A stretch of DNA of 10,733 nt, from assembly GCA_003024985.2 (NCBI GenBank), contig PXIH01S0001290.1. One strand, given 5' to 3'. This DNA comes from Euperipatoides rowelli (taxonomy: Eukaryota > Onychophora > Udeonychophora > Euonychophora > Peripatopsidae). The position numbers and the translations under genes are program-made. Under the pieces are notes generated by a model, which worked only from the letters and a program-made list of their open reading frames with translations, made no database searches and was not told the origin of the DNA. Below, piece after piece: positions 1 to 8,057 of the stretch; positions within the stretch are counted from its first letter, which is position 1; each line of letters starts with the position of its first letter.

Positions 1-568
1 TGTAACTTTTAAAATTACGATTAAGATAATTATCTGAACATACTGTATGTATGAATTTAATATCAAAATTCGAAAATATAAGTTTAATATAAAATCTGAT
101 TATCTACAGTACTTTTGATCTATGAATTTTTCTATTTTACAGTCTTAAAACTACTTAAATCTCCAGTGATAGAGCTAAATAAAACTACTGTCATCAAGTG
201 TCACGTGATTTAATCATGGCAGCTGCTGCTTTGTTTTTATATTTTAAATAAATCGTAAAAAGGGAAAATAGAAGTTATAATACAATAATAATAAAAAAAA
301 ATTCAGATTTTATTCAAAACTCTTAACTTTTCTTACGTTTTATATTGAATCATGAAAAATAAGCAGGATTATTAAGTTTTGCAAAATTCTTCGGCTTTTT
401 TTTTTTTTCATATTTTGCATTATATTGAGCGATTAGGATTTAGGCTATATTTTGTTCGAACTGCTTGGTCCAAAAGACATTTCATTGTTGTGCCATTGTA
501 TTCTATTGGGATTTTAAGAATCGTAATTGAAGGTAATTAGACTCATTCTCTAAAGAAGTTAATTGCAA
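1..568. other. AT-rich non-coding DNA
   Basis: This stretch holds long A and T runs (for example near 293-301 and 398-408) and no reading frame of useful length on either strand. The only item that stands out is the TCACGTGA box with a short frame after it, listed separately. One TAGGCTA heptamer lies at 441-447. I recognise no repeat family here. Confidence 0.6.
201..251 (+). promoter_or_regulatory. TCACGTGA E-box followed by a 11-codon frame starting MAAAA
   Basis: An 8-bp palindrome TCACGTGA (201-208) matches the E-box bound by USF/MiT-type bHLH-zip factors. Eight bases further on, ATG at 216 opens a frame reading MAAAALFLYFK and ending with TAA at 249-251. An alanine run after the start is common in first exons of animal proteins, so this could be a relic or the first bases of an exon. 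There is no convincing splice donor before the stop and no CpG island, so chance is the likelier explanation. Confidence 0.15.
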
Positions 569-569
569 A

Positions 570-602
570 ATTAAAATAGCTGTAGTTTACAGCTATTTTA
601 AT
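570..602. repeat. Perfect 15-bp inverted repeat (hairpin, 3-nt loop)
   Basis: The arm ATTAAAATAGCTGTA (570-584) is followed by a GTT loop (585-587) and its exact reverse complement (588-602). A 15/15 match with so short a loop would fold into a strong hairpin or cruciform. It could be the centre of a small MITE or a replication-slippage product. No run of T follows at once, and animal genes do not use this kind of terminator. Confidence 0.8.
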
Positions 603-616
603 CTCTTATTGGACTT

Positions 617-725
617 TTTTTTCCATTTTTTTTTTTTTTGAATGCGTGTGAATACGCACTTGACATTTTTTGGCGGGTTTTTCCATTTTTTTATGCGTGA
701 AATACGCGTCTAGATGCGTTAACGC
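617..725. repeat. CpG-rich cluster of duplicated GCGT/ACGC hairpins and palindromes
   Basis: Two copies of a unit made of TTTTTCCATTTTTTT followed by ATGCGTG-(T)GAATACGC lie about 50 bp apart, at roughly 617-659 and 678-710. Each copy contains a small hairpin (GCGT 644-647 with ACGC 654-657; GCGT 695-698 with ACGC 704-707). They are followed by the palindrome GCGTTAACGC at 716-725. About nine CpG dinucleotides fall within about 82 bp of otherwise AT-rich, CpG-poor sequence. It may be a subterminal repeat region of a transposon or a factor-binding cluster. I do not recognise the family. Confidence 0.6.
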
Positions 726-825
726 GATCTCTGCCAGCATCACATACTGCTAATTCTTTGCTTGGCGTTGGATATAAAACTCTTGCAGACAATTTGATTG
801 TTTGAAAGTTGGGTGCTGTATCTTT

Positions 826-2459
826 AGGTATGGACATTCAGATATTGAATGAAGGTTGTGTCATTGAATAAGCTTTTAGGAGGCATCATGCAAAATGGCA
901 CAGAAATGTGCACTAAATTTCAACACTACAACACTGGAATGCCCTTATTCCAAACATAATCGTTTCATATAATTTCCTTCCAATAAGGTGTCTAAAAATT
1001 TAGTGTTCCATCTTGTTTTCCAAAGACGAAAAGAAACAGTCATCATTCAACAACTTTGATTATTCAAATGGAAGACTTAATTTGTTTTATATGCAAACAA
1101 AAAGCAACACTGAAATTAAAGAAATGTGAAGATGTCTTGAATAATTTGCAGCTCACTGTCCAAGAACTATATGCTTTGCAAAAGATAATGTTAGTACTGC
1201 CTGCGATGGAATGGTATTTCCTGCTGTAGTGCATTTCATAAGAAAGAAATTGCATTTGTTAGCATCAGATAATGCAGAGTAGCCTATATGTTCCGTATGC
1301 CTGATTTGATAAATAGTTATTAATGAATAGACTCGCTTATTTTCTTGGGGCCAATCCATCTGATTGTCCATTACCTCATTCAACTCATTTTCCTGAGAGA
1401 GTTCTTGACCATTTCCCACTTAAAACACAACTTTCAGGCAGAGACTATATTCTATATCATGATGGTGTTATTACTTAAATGTTGACGATGATACACCATT
1501 GCATGTGAAAGGTTTATTAAGTGTATAAGAAAGGAATTTCACACACCAATGTCAAATTCGATGTCAGTCTGAAAAATAGTTAGCTTGTCTCTTGTGTTCC
1601 TCCTGCTCTTCTGCTCTAGTTCATTCTTTACTATATGGAAATTATGGCTCAGCAGGAATTACAAATAGGGTTCAACAGCATACACTCGCTATTAGCGAAT
1701 AGATTAGACAACATAGTTCAACACTAAGAGAAAAAAATGAACCACTTTTTCCACTGTTATGTCTAGTATCAGTATATTGGAGGACACAAAAAACTGGAAA
1801 ATTGTGGCTAGTATGCATATATGAGTCTGTCTATATCATCTAACAGAATTATAGAGATAACAGCAACACTCAGTCATTTGGTAACTGACAGAACCCTTGA
1901 AGAAGGTGTTTTTTTGCCCTTCAAATCTGTGTCAAGATCAATTTATAATTGCAGCTTATGATAACAGACCACACTATAGCAGCAGCACATGAGAGTCATC
2001 TTTTCATGGGACAGGAATTTCAGTTTCAAATACCTACAGGCAAAAAGGGCAAAAGTTGAAATTTTGTCACAAACATATATGACATGTCAACCAAAGAAAT
2101 CACAGTGCCATTATGCAGTTGTAAAGTCAGTAACCATCCCTACCAAACATCCATCTGTGCCATAAGTTAGTGAATTCATTTCTGACAAATTGTTACCATC
2201 TGCTAAAAGTCTTGAATGATAAGATGAATGAGAGTGGCTTGATCATGTTCTCACAGCTAGAAAGGATGGGCTGCTTTCCATGCCACAAAGCAGGATGGTT
2301 TCTCCTTTGAACTAGCTCTTAGTTCTATTCTGCCCCTATTTAATGAAGACTCTTCTTCACCATCGATGGCCAATCATGCAATGGAATTTATGAAGGTAAC
2401 ACATTTTCTGAATCAAATTCCTGTTATGTGCTGATCAACCTTTGTACTCTTTAACTAAA
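826..2459 (+). pseudogene. Decayed copy of a multi-copy animal gene family (SFHGTGIS-type), 3'-truncated
   Basis: No frame is open for long, but islands in all three forward frames line up in order with a protein family I recall as many uncharacterised copies in invertebrate and fish genomes. The islands are: KWHRNVH (about 893-913), reminiscent of a WHRxCH zinc-binding site; a possible C..C segment FICKQKATLKLKKCED (about 1084-1131); MSLSISSNRIIEIT (about 1820-1861), like the family's LGLSISYDRVLEIT; ESSFHGTGISV (1993-2025), the most diagnostic block; EWLDHVLTARK (about 2230-2262); WAAFHATKQD (from 2267); and DQPLYSLTK (from 2433). Similarity stops near 2459, so the C-terminal part is missing. 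Stops and frameshifts are frequent, so the copy is dead. The function of the family is unknown to me. Its copy number and company suggest it travels with a mobile element, which is inference. Both outer limits are approximate. Confidence 0.6.
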
Positions 2460-3053
2460 CTAGTTCCCGCTGTCTACGTGAATGCGCAAATGTTAAAAAA
2501 CATGGTAAAATGGGACAAGCTAAAATCCACTTTCGTCTGCTTTTAGGCACCCCTTACTTTGTGCAGCAAGCTTCTCATTAGTGAGCTTTAGTTACCCCCT
2601 GCATGATGCATCTATATTTACGTTTTGTGTGATCNCTGTTTTTTAATTAAGTATTATTACTCCGATTGTGTTATAAAATTTATATCCCCTCTTAAGATTA
2701 GTATAGAATAATTTATAAATAAAGAATTGAACGCTTTTGACCACGCTGTGGTAATCAACACGGTAGGCCTAGATCGTATGTAGCCTATTGTATATTGCTT
2801 TTATTCATATTGTTACAAATTAATTCTAGTATGAAAATTTATATTTTAACTAATTAAAAAAAATATTCTCTATCCACATAATATACATTTAATTATGAGT
2901 TATTTAAAATGAATATGGTCGCGAACGTTATGGGCTGAGCGCTAATTTTCAAATATTAAGCTATTAATAACATAAGTTTGGCGGTTGTATTTTTATTTCT
3001 AGTATTTAATTATCTATTTTATATTATATATTCAATATGTGCTAGAAAAAAGT
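2460..3053. other. AT-rich non-coding DNA
   Basis: Nothing coding is visible on either strand. The stretch has an ambiguous base at 2635, the palindromic TGCATGATGCA near 2601-2611, a TAGGCCTA at 2764-2771 and a TAGCCTA at 2781-2787. It follows directly on the point where the SFHGTGIS-type pseudogene loses similarity, so that breakpoint may be an insertion or deletion boundary. Confidence 0.55.
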
Positions 3054-3131
3054 AACCTACTGAGCATGACTGCGCTAGAACCTAAACAGGAAGTAGCCAA
3101 AATGACCTACTGCGCATGACTGCACTGTAAC
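3054..3131. repeat. Pair of 28-bp direct repeats with NRF-1/ETS-like motifs
   Basis: Segments 3054-3081 and 3104-3131 match at 23 of 28 positions; the core reads ACCTACTG(A/C)GCATGACTGC. The second copy contains CTGCGCATGA, close to half of the NRF-1 palindrome. Between the copies lies ACAGGAAGTAG (3086-3096), a good ETS-type core. NRF-1 plus ETS sites are typical of animal housekeeping promoters, but no gene start is visible on either side, so this may be a decayed promoter or part of a repeat. Confidence 0.45.
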
Positions 3132-3342
3132 ACACAAATTCTATCTACTACTAATATAGCCTAATTGTATTTTTTTCATGCGTTTTGATTTTTTACCTAT
3201 GAATATCTTTGAATTTTTGTACTAGCTTAAGTACTTTGGTTTATATTATGTTCTGAAATAAAGCATGTTTTGGTGGGGAAGTGCCACCAAATTAAGTAAT
3301 AAAAAAGATTTAGGCTAGTCTATAATTCTACAGGTAGTAAAA

Positions 3343-3408
3343 GGTATGTAGTATGATTACGATATAAAGGTAGGCTACAGTAGGCTATGTAGTGTATGAT
3401 TATGATAT
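3343..3408. repeat. Short direct repeat pair containing TAGGCTA copies
   Basis: The unit GGTATGTAGTATGATTACGATAT (3343-3365, 23 bp) recurs with small changes at 3383-3408, where the second copy carries an extra CT and TG. The spacer holds TAGGCTACAG and a second TAGGCTA. It looks like a local tandem duplication of about 40 bp. No protein or family is recognised. Confidence 0.55.
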
Positions 3409-3579
3409 GTTTTATTTTTTTATTTTAATTCATAAGATAAATTAATTTTAATATAACTATGATTTAATTAATTACTTTTGTGTAAAAAAATGGAAAATTG
3501 TAGAATAGGCTACATTTTTTTCTTTCAAACATTAAAACATAAATTTAAGTAGGACGAATAACCTTGTGATAAAATTACT

Positions 3580-4230
3580 AACCGGTTTTGGCCTGTTCGG
3601 TAGATTAACTGGTATTCCGGATAATCGATTCAACCCTGTCCCCAATGTACTAATTAAGATAAACTGTTGCCAGTTGCCCCTTCGAACATAACAGCATAAA
3701 ACCATATACAATGTTATACTGACAAGTCAAGCCGTGACGCTTTGGAATGATATAAAAGGAAAGGATCAAACTTTGGAATCAGTCTCGTTGGGACCGGGGA
3801 CAGTCACTTCCCCTATAACTTGTTCACCTGATTGAATATCAGTGCTGAAGCCTAGTACCCCAAACTTTATGTATATTTAATTATCCGTCTTTTAATTCTG
3901 CTAAGCCGCCCTGTTTATGTTATACGTTCCCGATATATAAGATCGAACTCTTTCATTTATGAACTATCCTTCATGATAATGTTTATGTGGCCGACGATGA
4001 ACTAGTGACCGCCAGGATGTTTAATCACCTTCTTAGACAATAGGTATCTATCCTTACTTTATGGCTCTATAGACTAGATAATTTTTTATCATTTGTATAC
4101 TGCTTCATAGTGCTCTCATATCGCTAATGACCAAGCTCATGCTTTCCATCCGATAATAAACATATACCCCATTCTTTTACAGCAGCCCCCTTAAAGAGAA
4201 GACTCCCCTCTAGTGATTATCCGCATCTCA
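3580..4230. other. Anonymous, slightly GC-richer non-coding block
   Basis: Base composition rises compared with the flanks, but all six frames are broken by stops. The left part (3580-3630) contains AACCGGTT, ACTGGTATTCCGGATAATCGATT and nearby variants, a motif style I associate with subterminal repeats of hAT-type elements. CTTTGGAAT occurs twice between about 3739 and 3779. I looked for mitochondrial genes and for tRNA or rRNA and found no convincing match. The change of composition suggests inserted DNA of unknown family. Confidence 0.3.
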
Positions 4231-4231
4231 C

Positions 4232-4300
4232 TTGTTTATGACATAGAGGTTAGATAAAATAAGAGCTAGCTAGGTACAGATCTACTGACCCTATCTAGCC
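4232..4300. repeat. Direct repeat copy 1 (TTGTTTATGACA... unit)
   Basis: This copy starts TTGTTTATGACATAGAGGTT and continues through GAGCTAGCTAGGTACAGAT. A related copy starts at 4499, 267 bp downstream. Landmarks shared in order are TTGTTTATGACA, AGAG-TTAG, AGCTA-CTA-GTACAGAT and TCTA near the end; identity by eye is roughly three quarters. The two copies could be long repeats flanking an insert or a duplicated ancient element. Confidence 0.55.
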
Positions 4301-4320
4301 TCCTGTTATAAAATGGTGTT

Positions 4321-4357
4321 TTAAACCTGGTTCAAACCCCCCACCCCCCACAAAAAA
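4321..4357 (+). other. B-box-like GGTTCAAACCCC next to a C/A tract
   Basis: GGTTCAAACCCC at 4329-4340 resembles the RNA polymerase III B box (GGTTCGANTCC) found in tRNA genes and tRNA-derived SINEs. It is followed by a C-rich run and then a short A-rich run to about 4357. A weak A-box-like segment (GAGCTAGCTAGG, 4263-4274) lies upstream, but the spacing is long and no cloverleaf can be folded. A decayed SINE head is possible but unproven. Confidence 0.15.
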
Positions 4358-4498
4358 ACAACTCACAAACCAATTTCAAATATTTTTTTAGATAGCTGAA
4401 AACAAATAATAGTCATACCGATGTACAGAATTAAAAAAATGTATGGATTGAAGTGAAATAACATCTGAGAAAATATATATAGTGTATTATATCTCAAT

Positions 4499-4563
4499 TG
4501 TTTATGACAAAGAGATTAGCTGAAGTAACAGCTATCTAAGTACAGATAATCCCTTTCTACCGT
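4499..4563. repeat. Direct repeat copy 2 (TTGTTTATGACA... unit)
   Basis: This is the second copy of the unit at 4232-4300. It begins TTGTTTATGACAAAGAGATT and includes AGCTATCTAAGTACAGAT. It ends about 55 bp before the start codon of the pogo-type relic, so it may belong to that element's 5' untranslated or subterminal region; this is inference from position only. Confidence 0.55.
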
Positions 4564-4618
4564 TAATTATTTTTTATTATTTTTGGAAGTTAATTATTTT
4601 TTATCTTTGCCAGAAAAT

Positions 4619-6389
4619 ATGGTGCGATTTTATAAAAGAAAAACTAATCAAGGTTACAGAACCATAGATGTACTTAAAATTAGCACCCCAGGAAGTCTCA
4701 TTTGGGAGAAGTTCAATATTACATGCTGCTGAAGCTTAGAAAATAAACTTTATAACTCTTTTCATTTTATAAAAATACAAAAAGCTCAGATAATGAACCA
4801 GCCTGTACATATGGGTTATGCCAAACCACATCAATTTTTTTTTTCAGACCAGCAGGAGTCTGAATTGGCTGAATATACAAAACATTCATACAAGATATAT
4901 TATGTATCAACAACAAAAAAATTTGGACACCTTGCATATGAGTATGCAATATCAAATAAAATAGACATTCCAATGAAATGGGATGAAATTAAAACAGTAT
5001 CATGTGATTGGCTCTATGGTTTTATAAAATGGTGCTGAACACTGTCTATTCAAACTCCAGAAGCTGCAAGCTTATTAAGCAGAGCAACTAGTTTCAATAA
5101 ACAAAATGTCAAAGAATTTCAAAATAATTTAGCAGTTGTCTGTGACACTTACAAATTTGAATTCAATGATGTATGCAACATTGATGAAACTGGAGTAATA
5201 ACTGTCCAGCAACCATCAAAAGTGATTGCTGTCAGAGGAACCAAACAAGTTGGATTTGTAACATTTGCTTAACAAAGGACATTAGTGACAATAATTTTTG
5301 CAGCTAATGCTTATGGGAACAAAGTTCTATCATTTTTTATTTTTCCGAGAAATATTTTTCAAGGCTCACTTTATAATTGATGGTCCTCCATGGTGTGCCT
5401 GGGCCACAAATCCAAGTGTATGGGTTACAAAGAAATAATTTCTAAGTTTCATGGAGCACTTTGTGAAATACGTGAGATGTTCAAAAAAAATGTGTTAGTT
5501 GTATTAGACAATCACATTTTTCACTTGGCTATTGCAATCTTAAATTACTGTGAAAAGAATGGAATAGTTATCTTATTCCCACCATATACAGTACATCACA
5601 TCAACTCCAGCCTTTAGATCTGTCTGTATATGATCATTCGAGAAACATTAACATATGAAACCTGCATTATCCAGAGGGGCAAGTACTAGAAATATTATGG
5701 CAGGTTTGATTCCTTAGGGATCTGGCCATTTAATAGAAAATTTTTTACTGACAAAGATTTCTTACCAGCTTGATTAACAGATTGCTCTGAACCAAATGTT
5801 TTGAAAATCTGTGATCCTCTAGTGGCAGTGGGAATTTCTTCTTCTATCAGTAATGATTGAATCCAGCCCTCAACAAGCACATCAAGAAGTTCTGGAAACT
5901 TTGACAATTGTGCAAACAATGATATTTGTTAAGAAACAACATCTTCAGAAAAAAAATCATAATACAGCATGACAAATATATGTTCTCCCAAGAAATTTGT
6001 CTAAATCTGAAAGCTGGAGAACGGAAAACCAAAAATACATGCAGAAACTTAAGTCAGCCATCTTAACTAGCATTAGCATGTCTGTCAAAAATGAAACTAA
6101 GGAATGGAAAAGAGAATAAACAAGGCAAACACGATCAAAACAGTTATTTGTAAGAAATGGTGTGAAAAAGAATGAAAAAAAAAAAAGGAGGTAATTCTTC
6201 AAACGATTATTATTCCAGTTCTAAAGATTAAGAATGTCTGTATCGGAAATGCCTACAACCTTGGTTTACATCAAAACCAGATGAAAAATAGTTACAAGCT
6301 GCATAAAATGGGCACATGCTAAATGTGTTTCTACAAGTACTATGGATCCTTTTTATACCTGTCTCAATTTCAAATCAGACTCAGATTAA
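4619..6389 (+). pseudogene. Pogo/Tigger-type (jerky-like) DDE transposase, decayed
   Basis: The frame starting at 4619 reads MVRFYKRKTNQGYR, the typical N-terminus of this transposase group, and runs into a degenerate helix-turn-helix. A CENP-B/pogo-like DNA-binding half follows (about 4793-5100; landmarks LAYEYAI, DWLYGFIKW, SIQTPEAA, RATSFN). The catalytic domain keeps D1 in CNIDETG (codon 5183), D2 in VVLDNH (5507) and D3 in LQPLD (5617). Next come GIWPFNRKFFTDKDFLP (about 5717-5767) and a C-terminal remnant KWAHAKC...FYTC resembling a PHD-like zinc-binding tail, ending at TAA 6387-6389. Stops interrupt the main frame at 4730, 5036 and 5270. Paired frameshifts surround IIDGPPWCAWATNPS (about 5350-5440), another precedes D3, and the segment after D3 looks shortened. 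In the family it performs cut-and-paste transposition at TA sites in the nucleus; this copy cannot make a full protein. Terminal inverted repeats were not identified. Confidence 0.88.
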
Positions 6390-6560
6390 AGGAGAGGGAT
6401 GACTGATAATATATAAATTCAATATCATTTTAATTTCAATACTTTGCATTGTAATTTTATTCAACTGTTTAATAAATGTGTGAACCCTTGATCTATGTTT
6501 ACCCTCTGACTATTAATAAAAAGTAAGTTTTCCTTGCTCTCCAACTTAGGGGCCAATATG

Positions 6561-6604
6561 TCCCACCTTGTTACCCAGGCGGGAGTATTCTTAACAAGGA
6601 GGGA
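6561..6604. repeat. Imperfect 13-bp inverted repeat, 18-nt loop
   Basis: TCCCACCTTGTTA (6561-6573) pairs with TAACAAGGAGGGA (6592-6604) with one mismatch. It lies about 170 bp beyond the stop of the pogo-type relic, in a noticeably GC-richer patch. It could be part of that element's 3' end or a separate short element. I looked for the matching sequence upstream of 4619 and did not find it, so assignment to the pogo element is not supported. Confidence 0.5.
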
Positions 6605-6620
6605 GGATATTTACTATTAC

Positions 6621-6643
6621 CTAACCCAACCATAACCCTAACC
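6621..6643. repeat. Short telomere-like stretch
   Basis: CTAACCCAACCATAACCCTAACC contains degenerate copies of the animal telomeric hexamer CCCTAA. Such short interstitial stretches occur scattered in many animal genomes and inside some repeats. The length is too small to indicate a true telomere or a chromosome fusion point. Confidence 0.5.
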
Positions 6644-6855
6644 TTTAAAGTCATATCTGACATGTTCATGATCAAGGCATAAATTTATTGCCAAAAACAG
6701 GAAATGTAATAAATAAACCATGTCATTGCTGTGACGACCATGACAGCAACCAATGAAATTATTGTTGTCTCCACCGTTATGCCTCCACTGCACTTATCCG
6801 ATAGCAGTGTTACAAGAGACAATATTTGGTTGATGGGCCAGTATGGTCCCATCTA

Positions 6856-6902
6856 TGTATATATATATACAGTATATTATATATATATGTGTGTGTGTAT
6901 GT
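6856..6902. repeat. (TA)n / (TG)n microsatellite
   Basis: Alternating TA runs interrupted by CAG lead into a short TG run. The open frame around it (6731-7072) translates this stretch into a Y/I/V-rich segment, which is a simple-repeat artefact. It sits immediately upstream of the first recognisable Kolobok-like residues and may have grown inside the element's 5' part. Confidence 0.85.
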
Positions 6903-8057
6903 TTATAATTCATCCATTAAATGAATTTGAATATGTCTCTCCAGAGATTACTATTGCAGATAAGATTGATTCTACTGATGAAGAGCATGTGGATCCAATA
7001 AAGGATCATCCATTTATGGTTTTAGAAAGCTGCCGCATGACTAAAGAAACATATTCTGCTTTAATCCTGTAAATTCTAGCATTATAAAGAACCATATACA
7101 AGGTACTGCAATCAGCATCAAGCAAAAATATATCTGCAGAATATTAGGTGGTGGTCAAACCAACCGACAATTGCCAATATACTTTTGTCTGGTGCAATAC
7201 GTTTTGCTGGGACCTCTGCTACCAAATTTTAAGATTGTTGAAGAATTTTAGACGTGTCACAATATCTGTAGACACATTTGTTTCTCATCAGACTCAATAT
7301 TTGTAGCCAGCCATACTATCATCATAGAAATTTTTATAGTCCAAGTTTGTTGCCCTCTTAAAGTCGCAAACTCGGATTATCATAGGCAATGATGCAAGAT
7401 GTGATATGCCAGATCACAGTGCAAAGCTTGGTTCATACAAGTTTTTGGAAATCAACATNAAAAAGATTATTCAGGTGGAACTTGTCCAGAANAATNAGGT
7501 AGGCAATAGTTACAATAGGAAAAGACAGGACTGAACAGAGGATTGCAATTTTTTTTCAACATATTACACAAGCAGAGATTAGTATGTTACAGATACACAT
7601 CCACAAATTGCAAAGTTTTTCCGGGATATGGGAATAATTCACAACTTTAACCTTTGGCAAATAGCTAAGGTTTCAGTAGGAGAATGGCTTGTGATGAGTT
7701 AAGATCTGTAGGGTTAGAATGGAATAACTCATCATGAGATCTTACTCGCTGCACTACATTTCAATGAAAATTCTGGTAGAAATAAGGCTGAAAGATGATG
7801 GCAGCCATCATAATGTCATTGAATTTAAAAGATTAAAACCAGGGTATCATGCAGTACGGAATGTTCCTGTAAATAGTACTTTCAATTATGTTGCAGATTT
7901 AATGCAGATCTTAATCCAAATTGTTGAAGCATCAATTACTCCAGCACCATTACCATAAGTGCCTGCTCCATTATCCAGCACCTTTAATCATCCAGATAAA
8001 AATGAGGCCGTTGAAGCACACCAAAATTGTTTTATTAATTTTTTGTGTGGAAGATAA
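6903..8057 (+). pseudogene. Kolobok-like (THAP-associated) DDE transposase, decayed
   Basis: Islands in several forward frames occur in the order I recall for this transposase group: an acidic linker (about 6915-7010); FMVLESC (7013-7033, family YIVFESC); a cysteine-poor version of the zinc segment (VNSSII..HIQGTAISIKQK, about 7068-7125); ILLSGAIRFAGTSATKF (7179-7229); RRVTISVDTF (about 7245-7274); the core block NDARCDMPDHSAKLGSYKF with catalytic-type D at 7391; VELVQ..; VTDTHPQIAKF with D at 7592; HEILLAALHFNENSGR (7733-7780); then, after a frameshift near 7790, DDGSHHNVIEFKRLKPGYHA; and the C-terminal VPAPLSSTFNHPDKNEAVEA ending at TAA 8055-8057. A single TAA (7956) interrupts that last frame. 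The family cuts and pastes DNA, often guided by an N-terminal THAP zinc finger. No THAP domain is visible here. ATG 6731 opens a frame that may be the old 5' part. Superfamily assignment is from remembered motifs. Confidence 0.72.

Noticed and set aside
1064-1419. Minus-strand frames at 1064-1255 and 1153-1419 as genes
   Set aside because: They overlap the plus-strand SFHGTGIS-type relic, are short, and show no recognisable domain or splice structure.
3640-4230. Possible mitochondrial insertion or structural RNA
   Set aside because: The sequence drew attention because of its different composition, but no mitochondrial protein, rRNA or tRNA signature could be followed in either direction.
4263-4340. 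tRNA gene or tRNA-derived SINE
   Set aside because: A B-box-like GGTTCAAACCCC is present, but the A-box candidate is weak and about 55 bp too far from a standard layout, and no cloverleaf or T-run terminator fits.
5695-6202. Three minus-strand frames (5695-5919, 5847-6032, 5957-6202) as genes
   Set aside because: They lie opposite the C-terminal half of the plus-strand pogo-type relic, whose family motifs are clear. The minus-strand products are low-complexity F/L/S-rich and have no domain.
6621-6643. Telomere or chromosome-fusion site
   Set aside because: Only a few degenerate hexamers are present, far too short for a telomere array, and flanked by ordinary repeat DNA.
6731-7072. 113-codon plus-strand frame as an intact small gene
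   Set aside because: Part of it is a translated TA/TG microsatellite, and its end contains FMVLESC, which places it inside the decayed Kolobok-like transposase.
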